From Paenibacillus sp. TCA20 (GTDB taxonomy: Bacteria > Bacillota > Bacilli > Paenibacillales > Paenibacillaceae): 64,000 bases of DNA. Both the position numbers and the translations under genes were made by a program. Positions 29,963 to 38,900 of the stretch are shown here, in pieces. Each line of letters opens with the position of its first letter. The stretch's first letter is position 1. Under the pieces are notes generated by a model. That model searched no databases, was not told where the DNA came from, and saw nothing but the letters and a program-made list of their open reading frames with translations. Location: NCBI RefSeq assembly GCF_000732325.1, contig NZ_BBIW01000019.1:1-64000 (forward strand), written 5' to 3'.

Positions 29963-30235
29963 TTACTTTACGGCTTCTTTAAGTTTATTGCCCGCTTTAA
30001 AAGCTGGAACATTAGAAGCAGGGATTTCGATCGCTGTTCCTGTTTGCGGGTTGCGTCCCGTACGTCCGGAACGTTTGCGAGTTTCAAAAGTACCGAAACC
30101 GATCAATTGAACTTTATCGCCGCTTGCAAGTGCATCCGTAATTTCACCCAAGAAATTGTTAAGTACAGACTCTACGTCTTTTTTAGTTAATCCGCTCTTT
30201 TCAGAGATGTTGTTAATTAGATCTGTTTTGTTCAT
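29963..30235 (-). CDS. hup: DNA-binding protein HU
   Basis: Nucleoid protein of 90 residues with the HU/IHF signature GFGTFETRKRSGRTGRNPQT in the DNA-binding arm and the dimer helices at the N-terminus. High-level expression is expected. A consensus-like promoter lies about 180 bases upstream, and the ribosome site is GGGAGG. Confidence 0.97.
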   Translation of the reverse strand: MNKTDLINNISEKSGLTKKDVESVLNNFLGEITDALASGDKVQLIGFGTFETRKRSGRTGRNPQTGTAIEIPASNVPAFKAGNKLKEAVK

Positions 30236-30407
30236 GATTAAAAGCCTCCCAAATTAAAGAAAATGATACGTAACTAAAGCCGTAGCGCACTAACGCTGTC
30301 CTGTCACGTAACTTTACTATTTTTCTATTCTTGCTTATACCGGAAAAATCCTTCTGTGACGGATCTTTTTTTGTGACATCCCCGGTATTTGTCCCATGGT
30401 TTGATCA

Positions 30408-30437
30408 AGAATACGATATTTTAGGGGCCATTGTCAA
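30408..30437 (-). promoter_or_regulatory. Sigma-A promoter of hup-rqcP
   Basis: TTGACA (30432-30437) and TATTCT (30408-30413) are 18 bases apart on the minus strand. The leader before hup is about 170 bases. I see no terminator between mazG and this promoter. Confidence 0.65.
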
Positions 30438-30533
30438 ACAAGGCCGCCTCTCGCGAAATAGGAATGCTATTCCAATTCCTTATTCGCTGAATCCATTTCT
30501 CAACATGACCTTGGAGCGATGAAGCAGGTTCCA

Positions 30534-32033
30534 TCAAAAATCCTTTAGTACTTGCTTCGCTTCCTGCCAGTATCCTTCCATCTCATCCAAGCTGCTGTCA
30601 TGGACCGTACGTCCCTGCTCGGCCAGCCGCTGCTCAATGTAGCGGAATCTGCGGCTAAACTTGCGGTTTACGGCAGACAGCGCCTCCTCCGGATCAGCAT
30701 CAATGAACCTTGCGATATTGACGGACGCAAACAAAATGTCACCGAGCTCCAGCATTTGCTCCTGTGGAGACTGCCCTTCGGCAATCGATTCCTTCAGCTC
30801 AGCCAGCTCCTCCTCGACTTTGGCGATGACGCCGCTTACGTCGTCCCAGTCAAACCCGACTTTGGCCGCTTTCTTCTGAAGCTTGTACGATTTCATCACA
30901 GCAGGCAGATCTCTTGGGATCCCCGCCAGGGCCGATGTATCTTCGCTCTCTTGCCCTTTGCGCTTCTTCTCCTCAAGCTTCATCGCTTCCCAGTTCGCGA
31001 GCGCCTCGCCTGCATCCTCTGCTTGGTTATCGCCAAAGACGTGCGGATGACGGAAGATCAGCTTATCATTCAGCGTTTCAATCACGTCATATACGTTAAA
31101 TGAGCCCAGCTCCTCCTCCATTTGGGAGTGAAGCATAATTTGGAGCAGCAAATCTCCAAGCTCCTCCTTCATGTGGTCTGGGTCATCATCATCGATGGTT
31201 TCCAGCACTTCATAGGTCTCCTCAATCAGATTCTTGCGGATCGAAGCATGCGTCTGCTCGCGGTCCCATGGACAGCCTTCCGGGCTGCGGAGAATGGCCA
31301 CAATTTCGTGCAAACGGCTGAAGGTACGTCTGCGCAGCTGCTCATCGTCTCTTCTCGGTACATAGATCAAGGATAGATTGCCGTACCCTTCTACCCGATC
31401 CAGCTCATATAGCGGAACTTCATGAATTTGCTCCTGACCCTCCACCCCGAGCGCATGGCAGGCATAGACCAGAGTATCGTCAGGATAGACCTCCATCAGG
31501 CTCAGCTTCACATCGGAAGCGGTAAACATATCATACACCTGTCCTATCACCGTATGGAGCTGAGGATGAAACAGGCTTGCGTCAATGACACCGGCATCAA
31601 GCAGCTGAAAGCCTTCAATCGGATCAAAGCCGAGCCTAGTGAAGGCTTCATCCAGGAAGCTCTCCCCGCCGAGTACCGTCAGCTCTATTCCCCGCTCTGG
31701 ACAACGCTCCTTCAGGAGGCGAACTGTAGCTTCCGCTACCATGGGGTGTCCGGGTACAGCGTACACGATCTCTTCCCCTGCGGCCGCTCCGGCTGCCAGC
31801 TGGATCAGCTCCTCCGTAATCGCATCATAGACCTCGGGGAAAGAACTCTTGGCTTCATATATATTATCGAAAGAAGTAATCGTTAATTGTAGATCTGACA
31901 GATCATTAAACACCGGATGATCGAGTGTCCGTGCATAGACATGCGGCGCTTGCTTCAACCTCTTCAGTATTCCAAGCGTCAGCTGGTCTTCTCCTCCCGA
32001 ACCGAGACCAACAACCGTGATCGCTCCGCTCAT
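30534..32033 (-). CDS. yabN: Tetrapyrrole methylase/MazG nucleotide pyrophosphohydrolase fusion (YabN)
   Basis: Residues 1 to about 230 are a tetrapyrrole-methylase-like domain (VVGLGSGGEDQLTLGI, YAVPGHPMVAEATV). Two MazG all-alpha NTP pyrophosphohydrolase domains follow, the first with LIEETYEVLE and EELGDLLLQI, the second with EEELAELKE and ELGDILFA. The MazG part hydrolyses (d)NTPs. The role of the fused methylase domain is unknown. ATG 32033 has GGAGG eight bases upstream and lies between the flippase gene and hup. Confidence 0.95.
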   Translation of the reverse strand: MSGAITVVGLGSGGEDQLTLGILKRLKQAPHVYARTLDHPVFNDLSDLQLTITSFDNIYEAKSSFPEVYDAITEELIQLAAGAAAGEEIVYAVPGHPMVAEATVRLLKERCPERGIELTVLGGESFLDEAFTRLGFDPIEGFQLLDAGVIDASLFHPQLHTVIGQVYDMFTASDVKLSLMEVYPDDTLVYACHALGVEGQEQIHEVPLYELDRVEGYGNLSLIYVPRRDDEQLRRRTFSRLHEIVAILRSPEGCPWDREQTHASIRKNLIEETYEVLETIDDDDPDHMKEELGDLLLQIMLHSQMEEELGSFNVYDVIETLNDKLIFRHPHVFGDNQAEDAGEALANWEAMKLEEKKRKGQESEDTSALAGIPRDLPAVMKSYKLQKKAAKVGFDWDDVSGVIAKVEEELAELKESIAEGQSPQEQMLELGDILFASVNIARFIDADPEEALSAVNRKFSRRFRYIEQRLAEQGRTVHDSSLDEMEGYWQEAKQVLKDF

Positions 32034-32117
32034 AAGCATTACCTCCAAAATAGTTTAAGTCGTATTAACTATAACACAGCCCGACAGCCTGCATGCAGTC
32101 ATCAGGATGCAGGCGGC

Positions 32118-33773
32118 TCACAGCAGCTTCAGCTTCTGCAGCAGCTGTGTGAGCTTCGCTCCCTTCGGCAGCACGGCAATCTCTGCTGCCGTAATCAGCT
32201 TCGTGCGGATGGCTCCCAGCACGAAGACAAGCACGCCTGCTGCAACACCCAGCAGGCTCTGGACGAGCGCGGTGATTCTCCCATCCGCGCTAAGCCCCGC
32301 GACGCTTGTGCACAGCACAGCAGCGCCTGCGGAGACCATCGCCGCGAAGACAGCCATCGCGGCGGTCACCAGCGCCGGCTTGAGTAACGCGGCGCTGGGG
32401 GACACACGCAGCTGCAAGAGCCTTGCCAGCAGCAGCGCGTTCATGGCGGCTGCAGCGGCAAAGGCTGCCGCAGACGAGATGGCCGCTCCGCTGATTCCGA
32501 GCGGCGGCACGAGTATGAGGTTCAGCAGCGTCTTAATCGCTGCTGCTGCCAGCATGATAAGCGCAGGCGCTTTGGCGCTGCCGAGCCCCTGCAGTAAGGC
32601 AGCAGCGATGACGCTGACGGTGCTCCCTGCAGCAGATAACGCGAGTATACGGAGCGTGATCGTCCCTTCTGCGTTCATATACAGCATGCGGTTAATCGGC
32701 TCTGCCAGCACCATAATGCCAATCGAAGCGGCAAGTCCAATCAGCCAGAACCACTTCAATGCCAGACTGCTGTGTCTTTGAATTCCCGCTTGGTCCTGTC
32801 TGATCTTGGCCTCTGCCAGAGCAGGCACGAATAATACCGATAAAGATGTAGCCAGCATAGTCACAAGCTGGACCAGCGGCAATCCCCGATTATAAATGCC
32901 GAATGTCTGCATCGCTTCCAGATCATTTAGTCCTTCCTGCTTTAACAGCCGAGGGACGGTAAAGGTATCTACCATATTAATTAAAGGCACAGCAACCGAG
33001 CCGAGAGCAACCGGGATGGCATATCTCAGTACTGTCCGGAGCAGCGCACCCGTGGATTTTCCCTCCGGAGCCAAAGGCTGTGTCCCTATTCGAGGACTGC
33101 TCTGACTTTGTCGAAATCCCCTTGACCGAGATCGTATCAGCCAAAATATCCACATCACGACTAGACCTGCCGCGCCCCCTGCTGCGGAACCCAGCATAGC
33201 CCCAGCGGCAATATTCTCTGCACTGGCGCCATATCCCATGAGCAGAAATAATACAATTAACATAACAGTCACACGTATCGTTTGCTCGGTAACCTGAGAC
33301 ACCGCAGTCGGTACCATGTTCTGAAGACCTTGAAAGTAGCCTCTCAGCCCTGCCATCACCGGCACGAATAGCAAGGAGAGAGAGGCTGCCCGTACCGATG
33401 AAATAACCTCACTGTTATCGATCAGACGACCAATCAGCGGTGCACTCCAATAAGTAAGGACACAGAGACATCCTCCTACGATGGCAAGCAGTATGGTGGT
33501 CGCCTTCAGTACTTTACGGCCCTCTTCTTCGTCACCTCTTGCTTCTGCCTCTGCCACAAGCTTGGATACCGCAATAGGAAAGCCGGCGGTCGCCAGTGTA
33601 ACGAGCATGATATAAAAAGGATAGACCGTATTGTATATACCGAATACGCCGTCTCCGGCAATATTTTGCAGCGGGATCTTCTGCAGTGTCCCAATCAGTT
33701 TGGATAAGATCGCAGCGCTGCTTAGAACAAAAGCACCTTGAAGCAGCTTTTTACCCGAATTGGATGAGTTCAT
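32118..33773 (-). CDS. yabM: Polysaccharide/lipid II flippase-like protein (SpoVB/MurJ superfamily, YabM)
   Basis: About fourteen membrane helices of the MOP exporter superfamily, starting LLQGAFVLSSAAILSKLIGTL and containing IYNTVYPFYIMLVTLATAGFP (21 residues near position 47). Probably moves a lipid-linked cell-wall precursor, by analogy with SpoVB and MurJ. The last third is strikingly rich in Ala and its DNA richer in G+C (about 32100-32660) than the neighbours. It lies 140 bases after spoVT. Confidence 0.88.
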   Translation of the reverse strand: MNSSNSGKKLLQGAFVLSSAAILSKLIGTLQKIPLQNIAGDGVFGIYNTVYPFYIMLVTLATAGFPIAVSKLVAEAEARGDEEEGRKVLKATTILLAIVGGCLCVLTYWSAPLIGRLIDNSEVISSVRAASLSLLFVPVMAGLRGYFQGLQNMVPTAVSQVTEQTIRVTVMLIVLFLLMGYGASAENIAAGAMLGSAAGGAAGLVVMWIFWLIRSRSRGFRQSQSSPRIGTQPLAPEGKSTGALLRTVLRYAIPVALGSVAVPLINMVDTFTVPRLLKQEGLNDLEAMQTFGIYNRGLPLVQLVTMLATSLSVLFVPALAEAKIRQDQAGIQRHSSLALKWFWLIGLAASIGIMVLAEPINRMLYMNAEGTITLRILALSAAGSTVSVIAAALLQGLGSAKAPALIMLAAAAIKTLLNLILVPPLGISGAAISSAAAFAAAAAMNALLLARLLQLRVSPSAALLKPALVTAAMAVFAAMVSAGAAVLCTSVAGLSADGRITALVQSLLGVAAGVLVFVLGAIRTKLITAAEIAVLPKGAKLTQLLQKLKLL

Positions 33774-33871
33774 CTATGTATACCTGCTTTGTTATAAAAT
33801 AAAGGTGAAGTACATGATCTCTATTATACGAGCTTTTTGCATAAATCCCAAAACAAGCTTTAAAAAAAGCA

Positions 33872-33905
33872 AAGAACTCCTGCCTGTTGGAAGGCGGGAG
33901 TTCTT
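33872..33905 (-). terminator. Intrinsic terminator of spoVT
   Basis: A stem AAGAACTCC/GGAGTTCTT extended by GCC/GGC with an 8-base loop is followed on the minus strand by GCTTTTTTT. Confidence 0.85.
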
Positions 33906-33912
33906 CTGCACG

Positions 33913-34455
33913 CTACTGCTCCATTTGTTTCCCAAGGAATGCGGCAGCGGTTTCAGCCATTTTGGTCTCGAGCTGAGACATTTTAGTGGATTCGTCCTTG
34001 CTGTACATAATGACTGCACCAATCGGGTCTCCTCCCGATATGATCGGTGCTACAACATAGGATGATAAAGGTTCGATATGATCTTTAGCTAATTCATAAG
34101 ATCCGTTGCTGTTCTCAAGCAATGTCTTGCGGTTATCCATTGACGTTTCTACCATATGACCAATCTGCTTATCCAAATATTCCTTCTTTGATCCGCCTGC
34201 CACAGTAATAATCGTATCCCGATCTGAGATTAACGTTACATGGCCGGTACTTTCATACAGTGATTCTGCATACTCCTTCGCAAAATCGCCAAGCTCTCCA
34301 ATGGGAGAGTACTTCTTCAGAATGACCTCGCCGTCACGGTCCACAAAAATCTCGAGCGGGTCTCCCTCGCGAATTCGCAAAGTACGGCGAATCTCTTTCG
34401 GAATAACCACACGACCAAGATCATCAATACGGCGGACGATACCAGTAGCTTTCAT
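33913..34455 (-). CDS. spoVT: Stage V sporulation protein T, AbrB-type regulator
   Basis: Forespore transcription factor that tunes sigma-G genes. N-terminal swapped-hairpin DNA-binding domain (TGIVRRIDDLGRVVIPKEIR) and C-terminal GAF-like domain, total 180 residues as in B. subtilis. ATG 34455 is preceded by GTGGGG and, unusually, by ATGTAA directly in front. The leader contains a probable structured RNA and a sigma-G-like promoter. Confidence 0.97.
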   Translation of the reverse strand: MKATGIVRRIDDLGRVVIPKEIRRTLRIREGDPLEIFVDRDGEVILKKYSPIGELGDFAKEYAESLYESTGHVTLISDRDTIITVAGGSKKEYLDKQIGHMVETSMDNRKTLLENSNGSYELAKDHIEPLSSYVVAPIISGGDPIGAVIMYSKDESTKMSQLETKMAETAAAFLGKQMEQ

Positions 34456-34538
34456 TTACATGTTGCCCCACTTTCTCGAGAAGATTTTTCAACTACTGTT
34501 CCTTTTATGAGGAGGGTCCAGGGTAGTTAAGTGTGATT

Positions 34539-34697
34539 TCTATATAGAGTGAACTAAAGAAAAATATGTTCATCACAGGTAACAGACCGGCCCTAATGTG
34601 CTGGGCCCCCTGCAGTGATTTCAGGGTTAGTCCTGCCACCAGATCCACCTCTGATCAAAATAATGACGATGCAAAACTTTAGTTCAATCTATCTAGA
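34539..34697 (-). ncRNA. Probable structured RNA in the leader of spoVT (family not recognised)
   Basis: On the minus strand a long closing stem joins 34677-34697 with 34539-34559: ten perfect pairs (TGAACTAAAG/CTTTAGTTCA), then further pairs with a few mismatches. Inside, GGTGGCAG pairs with CTGTTACC over eight positions using two G-U pairs, preceded by ATCA/TGAT. The apex has two hairpins, CCCTG/CAGGG and GGCCC/GGGCC. The G-U pairs would be mismatches on the other strand, so the minus strand is the likely transcript. It starts just after a sigma-G-like promoter. No known riboswitch core was recognised. Confidence 0.5.
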
Positions 34698-34700
34698 CCA

Positions 34701-34731
34701 TAGTATTCTTCTGTTCCCAGTTCCTTATACA
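34701..34731 (-). promoter_or_regulatory. Sigma-G-like promoter of the spoVT leader
   Basis: TGTATA (34726-34731) is followed after 18 bases by AATACTA (34701-34707) on the minus strand, close to the sigma-G pattern GHATR-N18-CATWHTA. spoVT is a sigma-G gene in B. subtilis. Transcription would start at the foot of the structured element. Confidence 0.5.
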
Positions 34732-34785
34732 TGAAATATACAATAAGTTCCTAAGTGCAGAATCCGCTCTCATCCAAAAAGAAAA

Positions 34786-34803
34786 GGCGCGGTTTCCCGC
34801 GCC
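34786..34803 (-). terminator. Intrinsic terminator of the PrsA-like gene
   Basis: A GC-rich stem GGCGCGG/CCGCGCC with a TTTC/GAAA loop is followed on the minus strand by TTTTCTTTTT. It separates the lipoprotein gene from the spoVT leader. Confidence 0.85.
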
Positions 34804-34815
34804 TCAGCCTTGTTC

Positions 34816-35988
34816 TTATTTACCATCGGTATTCGATTCTGTACTCTCGCCTTCTGTTCCCGAATCGGCTGCGCCCTCGTCACCTGTCGATCCTTCTTCA
34901 GAACCTTCGGTTCCAGCATCAGTTCCCTCAGTTCCTTCGGTGCCTTCCGTACCCTCTGTACCTTCGGTACCTTGTTCAGCAGCCGGATTCGCAGGCAGTT
35001 TGATCTCGCCTTCAATGACTCCATCCACTTCATTCGTCATAAATTCCTGAACTTCCACGTTCACGACAGAGCTCTTGAGCAGCTTCGTTTGCGCTTCTGT
35101 TAACTCTTCAAAGGTCGGCTCTGTACGTTTCTCGACCTTAATAATATGGTAGCCGTAATCCGTTTCGACCGGCTCACCAATGACACCCTCCTCTTGGGTT
35201 TTTGCCGCTTCCTTGAAAGCTTCTACCCAATTCGTAACCGGTGTGTCCTCATACAATCCACCGTTTTCTGCCGATCCCGGGTCTTCAGAATACTCTTTGG
35301 CGACGGCAGCAAAATCTTCACCTTTGTCCAGCTTGGCTTTGACTTCCTTCGCAAGTTTAAGAGCTTCCCCTTCCGGGCGAGCTTCCCCTGACTCAGGATC
35401 TGTGTTGCTGATCAGCACATGACGAACACTTGCTGTAATAAATTGATCTTTACTAGCTTCATACTCTGTCTTCACCTGCTCGTCAGTTACATCCTGTGAC
35501 TTGTACTCAATCAGGCTCAAGACACGTGTCATGTAATTCTTAAGCTCGTCCTCTGTCACTTCGTAATCCTTAAGCATCTGACTCCAGGCTTCGTCTCCGC
35601 CAACCTGAGTCTTCATTTGAGTGATCTGGGCTTCTGCCTCTTCAAGGCCTTTTTCCCCTGCTTCTTGAGACACGTCTTTACTCAAATATTCATACGCTAC
35701 CTGCTGTTTCACAAACATCTCGCGCATTTCATCCATCTGCAGGTAGGCTGCAATCGTTGGATTCATGAATTCCATAATCTTGAGCTCTGCATTGAATTCC
35801 TTCTCCGTGATTTCGCCGCCTTTATATTTTACAACCACACTGCTCGTGTCGCCTTCAATTGAATTATTAAAGCTGGTGCTGCCTCCTCCCGCATCATTGC
35901 TTCCGCATGCTGCCAGAAGAGATATCGATAGAGCGCCGACAGCGGTCACCGCGATCGTCTTCCAGGTTTTTCTGTTATTTTGCAACAT
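34816..35988 (-). CDS. PrsA-like foldase lipoprotein (parvulin peptidyl-prolyl isomerase)
   Basis: Extracytoplasmic folding factor. The signal peptide ends in the lipobox LLAAC, so the mature protein is a lipoprotein. A SurA-like N-terminal helical domain surrounds a parvulin domain (SVRHVLISNTDPE, EYSEDPGSAENGGLY, GYHIIKVEKR). The last 60 residues are a Thr/Glu/Gly-rich tail with tandem TEG repeats. ATG 35988 has AAGGGGG nine bases upstream and overlaps the end of mfd by 14 bases, so the two are probably co-transcribed. A prsA homologue at this site is not found in B. subtilis. Confidence 0.9.
   Translation of the reverse strand: MLQNNRKTWKTIAVTAVGALSISLLAACGSNDAGGGSTSFNNSIEGDTSSVVVKYKGGEITEKEFNAELKIMEFMNPTIAAYLQMDEMREMFVKQQVAYEYLSKDVSQEAGEKGLEEAEAQITQMKTQVGGDEAWSQMLKDYEVTEDELKNYMTRVLSLIEYKSQDVTDEQVKTEYEASKDQFITASVRHVLISNTDPESGEARPEGEALKLAKEVKAKLDKGEDFAAVAKEYSEDPGSAENGGLYEDTPVTNWVEAFKEAAKTQEEGVIGEPVETDYGYHIIKVEKRTEPTFEELTEAQTKLLKSSVVNVEVQEFMTNEVDGVIEGEIKLPANPAAEQGTEGTEGTEGTEGTEGTDAGTEGSEEGSTGDEGAADSGTEGESTESNTDGK
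34922..34975. repeat. Six degenerate 9-base tandem units inside the foldase gene
   Basis: Units such as gttccttcg, gtaccctct and gtaccttcg encode repeated Glu-Gly-Thr in the C-terminal tail. The units differ mainly at synonymous positions, so the repeat is old or under selection at the protein level. Confidence 0.75.
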
Positions 35989-38900
35989 CCTGTAGTTCCC
36001 CCTTTGATTTGAATGCATCCTTCATGGCTGCAAGAAACTTCTCTAATGTTTGGAGCATTTCTTGATCACTCAGACCCTTGCCTTTAATATGGACGATCAT
36101 GCTCTGTCCTTGTTCAAATTGTACACGTCTTTCGAATTGATTGCCAATCCTTGCAAGCTTAGCGCCATCCACTGCTTTTTCGCGTCCTTCATAGAACTTC
36201 ACAGAGATTTGGTCCCCGCGCTGCACAATGGTCTCGATCCCGTATTTCTTGCCGTATATTTTGAGTCTGGCCACAGACAGCAGATTCGTAACAGCTTCCG
36301 GCAGATCTCCAAACCGATCAACCAGCTCATCCTCAAGCTCCATTGCATCATCAAATGCAGCGAGCACAGCAACCTTCTTATAAATCTCGATCTTCTGAAT
36401 ACTATCATAGATATAATCAGAAGGCAGATACGCATCAATACTAATGTCAATGGACGTGCTCCAGCTCTGCTCCTGCGGTGCTTCTTCTCCGAGCATTGTT
36501 ACTTTGCGTCGATTGATCTCTTCTGACAGCATCTGAGAGTACAGATCAAACCCGACAGAGGCGATGAAGCCATGCTGCTCTGCACCGAGCAAATTCCCGG
36601 CCCCGCGGATAGACAGATCGCGCATCGCAATTTTGAATCCAGAGCCAAGCTCTGTAAATTCCTTGATGGATTGCAGTCTTTTCTCCGCTACTTCAGTAAG
36701 CACTTTGTCTCTTTGGTACGTGAAATAGGCATACGCAATCCGATTCGAACGCCCTACCCTGCCGCGCAGCTGATACAGCTGGGACAAGCCCATTTTATCC
36801 GCATCATGCACGATCAGTGTATTCACGTTTGGTATGTCAACCCCGGTCTCGATGATACTGGTGCTGACCAGCACATCAAATTCACCATCCAGGAAATCAA
36901 GAATCGTTTTTTCTAGTTCAGTTTCGGACATTTGGCCGTGACCAACCCCCACTCTTGCCTCAGGGACAAGTGCGGAAATCTCTGCTGCCATCTCCTGTAT
37001 ACCTTGGACTCGGTTGTACAAGTAGTACACTTGACCGCCTCGCGCCAGTTCCCGCTCAATCGCTTCACGAACAAGCGTCTGACTATGCTCAACAACATAC
37101 GTTTGTACGGGAAAGCGATTCTCCGGTGGTGTTTCGATAACCGACAAATCTCTTACCCCCAGCATGGACATATGCAGCGTTCTCGGAATCGGCGTAGCTG
37201 TGAGTGTAAGCACATCGACATTGGTCTTTAGCTTCTTCAGCTTCTCTTTATGCGTTACACCGAATCGCTGCTCTTCATCCACAATCAGCAACCCGAGATC
37301 CTTAAACACAAGATCCTGAGAGAGTAAACGATGTGTACCAATGACGATATCAATCGTTCCTTGCTTGATGCCTTTGGCCGTCTCGTTCTGCTCTTTGCGT
37401 GTACGGAAACGGCTAAGAACACTGACATTAAACGGATACCCGGAGAAGCGTTCACGGAATGTCTCGTAATGCTGCTGAGCCAGAATGGTCGTCGGTACAA
37501 GAACAGCAACCTGTTTGCCTTCAATCGCCGCCTTGAATGCAGCACGAATGGCGACCTCTGTTTTACCGTAACCTACATCTCCACACAGAAGTCTGTCCAT
37601 TGGACGACCCTGCTCCATATCCTTCTTGATTTCCTCTATAGCACGAACCTGATCCCGCGTTTCGTCATATGGGAACATGTCCTCAAATTCCTGCTGCTCT
37701 GCGGTATCCTTATCAAAGGCATACCCAGGAGAGGATTGCCGCTCTGCATAGAGCTTAATCAGGTCATCGGCTATATCCTGGACAGAGCTGCGGACTTTAT
37801 TTTTAACACGGGTCCATTCATTCCCGCCCAGCTTATAGATCTTCGGCTCCTTCTCTTCTGAACCGACATACTTCTGAATGAGATCGATCTGCTCGATTGG
37901 AACAGACAGCTTGTCGCCGCCTGCATATAAAATATGCATGTAATCTTTATGGATACCGCCTACTTCAAGTGTGCCGATCCCCATATATTTACCGATTCCA
38001 TGATTTTGATGTACGACGTAATCTCCAACCTTGAGCTCACTGTAGCTCTTGATCCGCTCTGCATTGTCCACATTGCGCATCGGCTTCCGTACTTTGCGCT
38101 GTTTTTGAGAGAACATCTCTCCCTCAGTAATAACAGCCAGCTGAATAGAAGGCATTTCAAATCCGCTTTGCAGATTCCCAATGACCATGTTTGGCTCATG
38201 GATGTCATAGTCCTGCAGCACTTTACGCATTCGATCGAGCCGTTCCTCGCCGCTGGCCATCATAACGACGTTGACACCTGCTTTTTGCCAGCGCTCCATC
38301 TCTGCCTTAAGCACATTCATTTGGCCATGGAAATCCTGCATACTGCGGCTGACCATATTTAGGATGTTCTGCGGCTGTGTGTGCGGTACCTGACGAAGGA
38401 AGATGGATACGAATAAGGTCTGGAACGGCCGATGGTACAGCACCTGATCATGGTCAAGAGAGAGCGTAAGCTGCGGCAGCGTTTTGCCGTTTTGCAGCAA
38501 ATGAACACTCCACTCCGATTCATCACGTTCGAGCTGTTTCCCTGTCTCCAAGAGTCTTGCCGGCTCATCCATGATAAGAATGGTATCCTCAGGCATGTAG
38601 TTATAGATGGTCTGCTTCTCTGGATACAGCTCTGTTACATATTTATAGATTTCAGGAAAATAGACATGCTCGCGCAGCAGCTCGATTTCACGATGGATCT
38701 CCTCGCGCAGACGCAGCTTCGCTTGGCGGTCCGTTGTTTTATCGAGCTGCTCTTCGAGCAGAATCACTGTTCGATCCGCAGCCTGTTCCATTCTCTCCTG
38801 GCTTGCAATCAGTTCCTTACACGGTGTTATCCTCACTTGCTCTACTCGGTCTATTGACCGCTGGTCTGCGGGATCAAATGTCCGTATCGAGTCAATTTCA

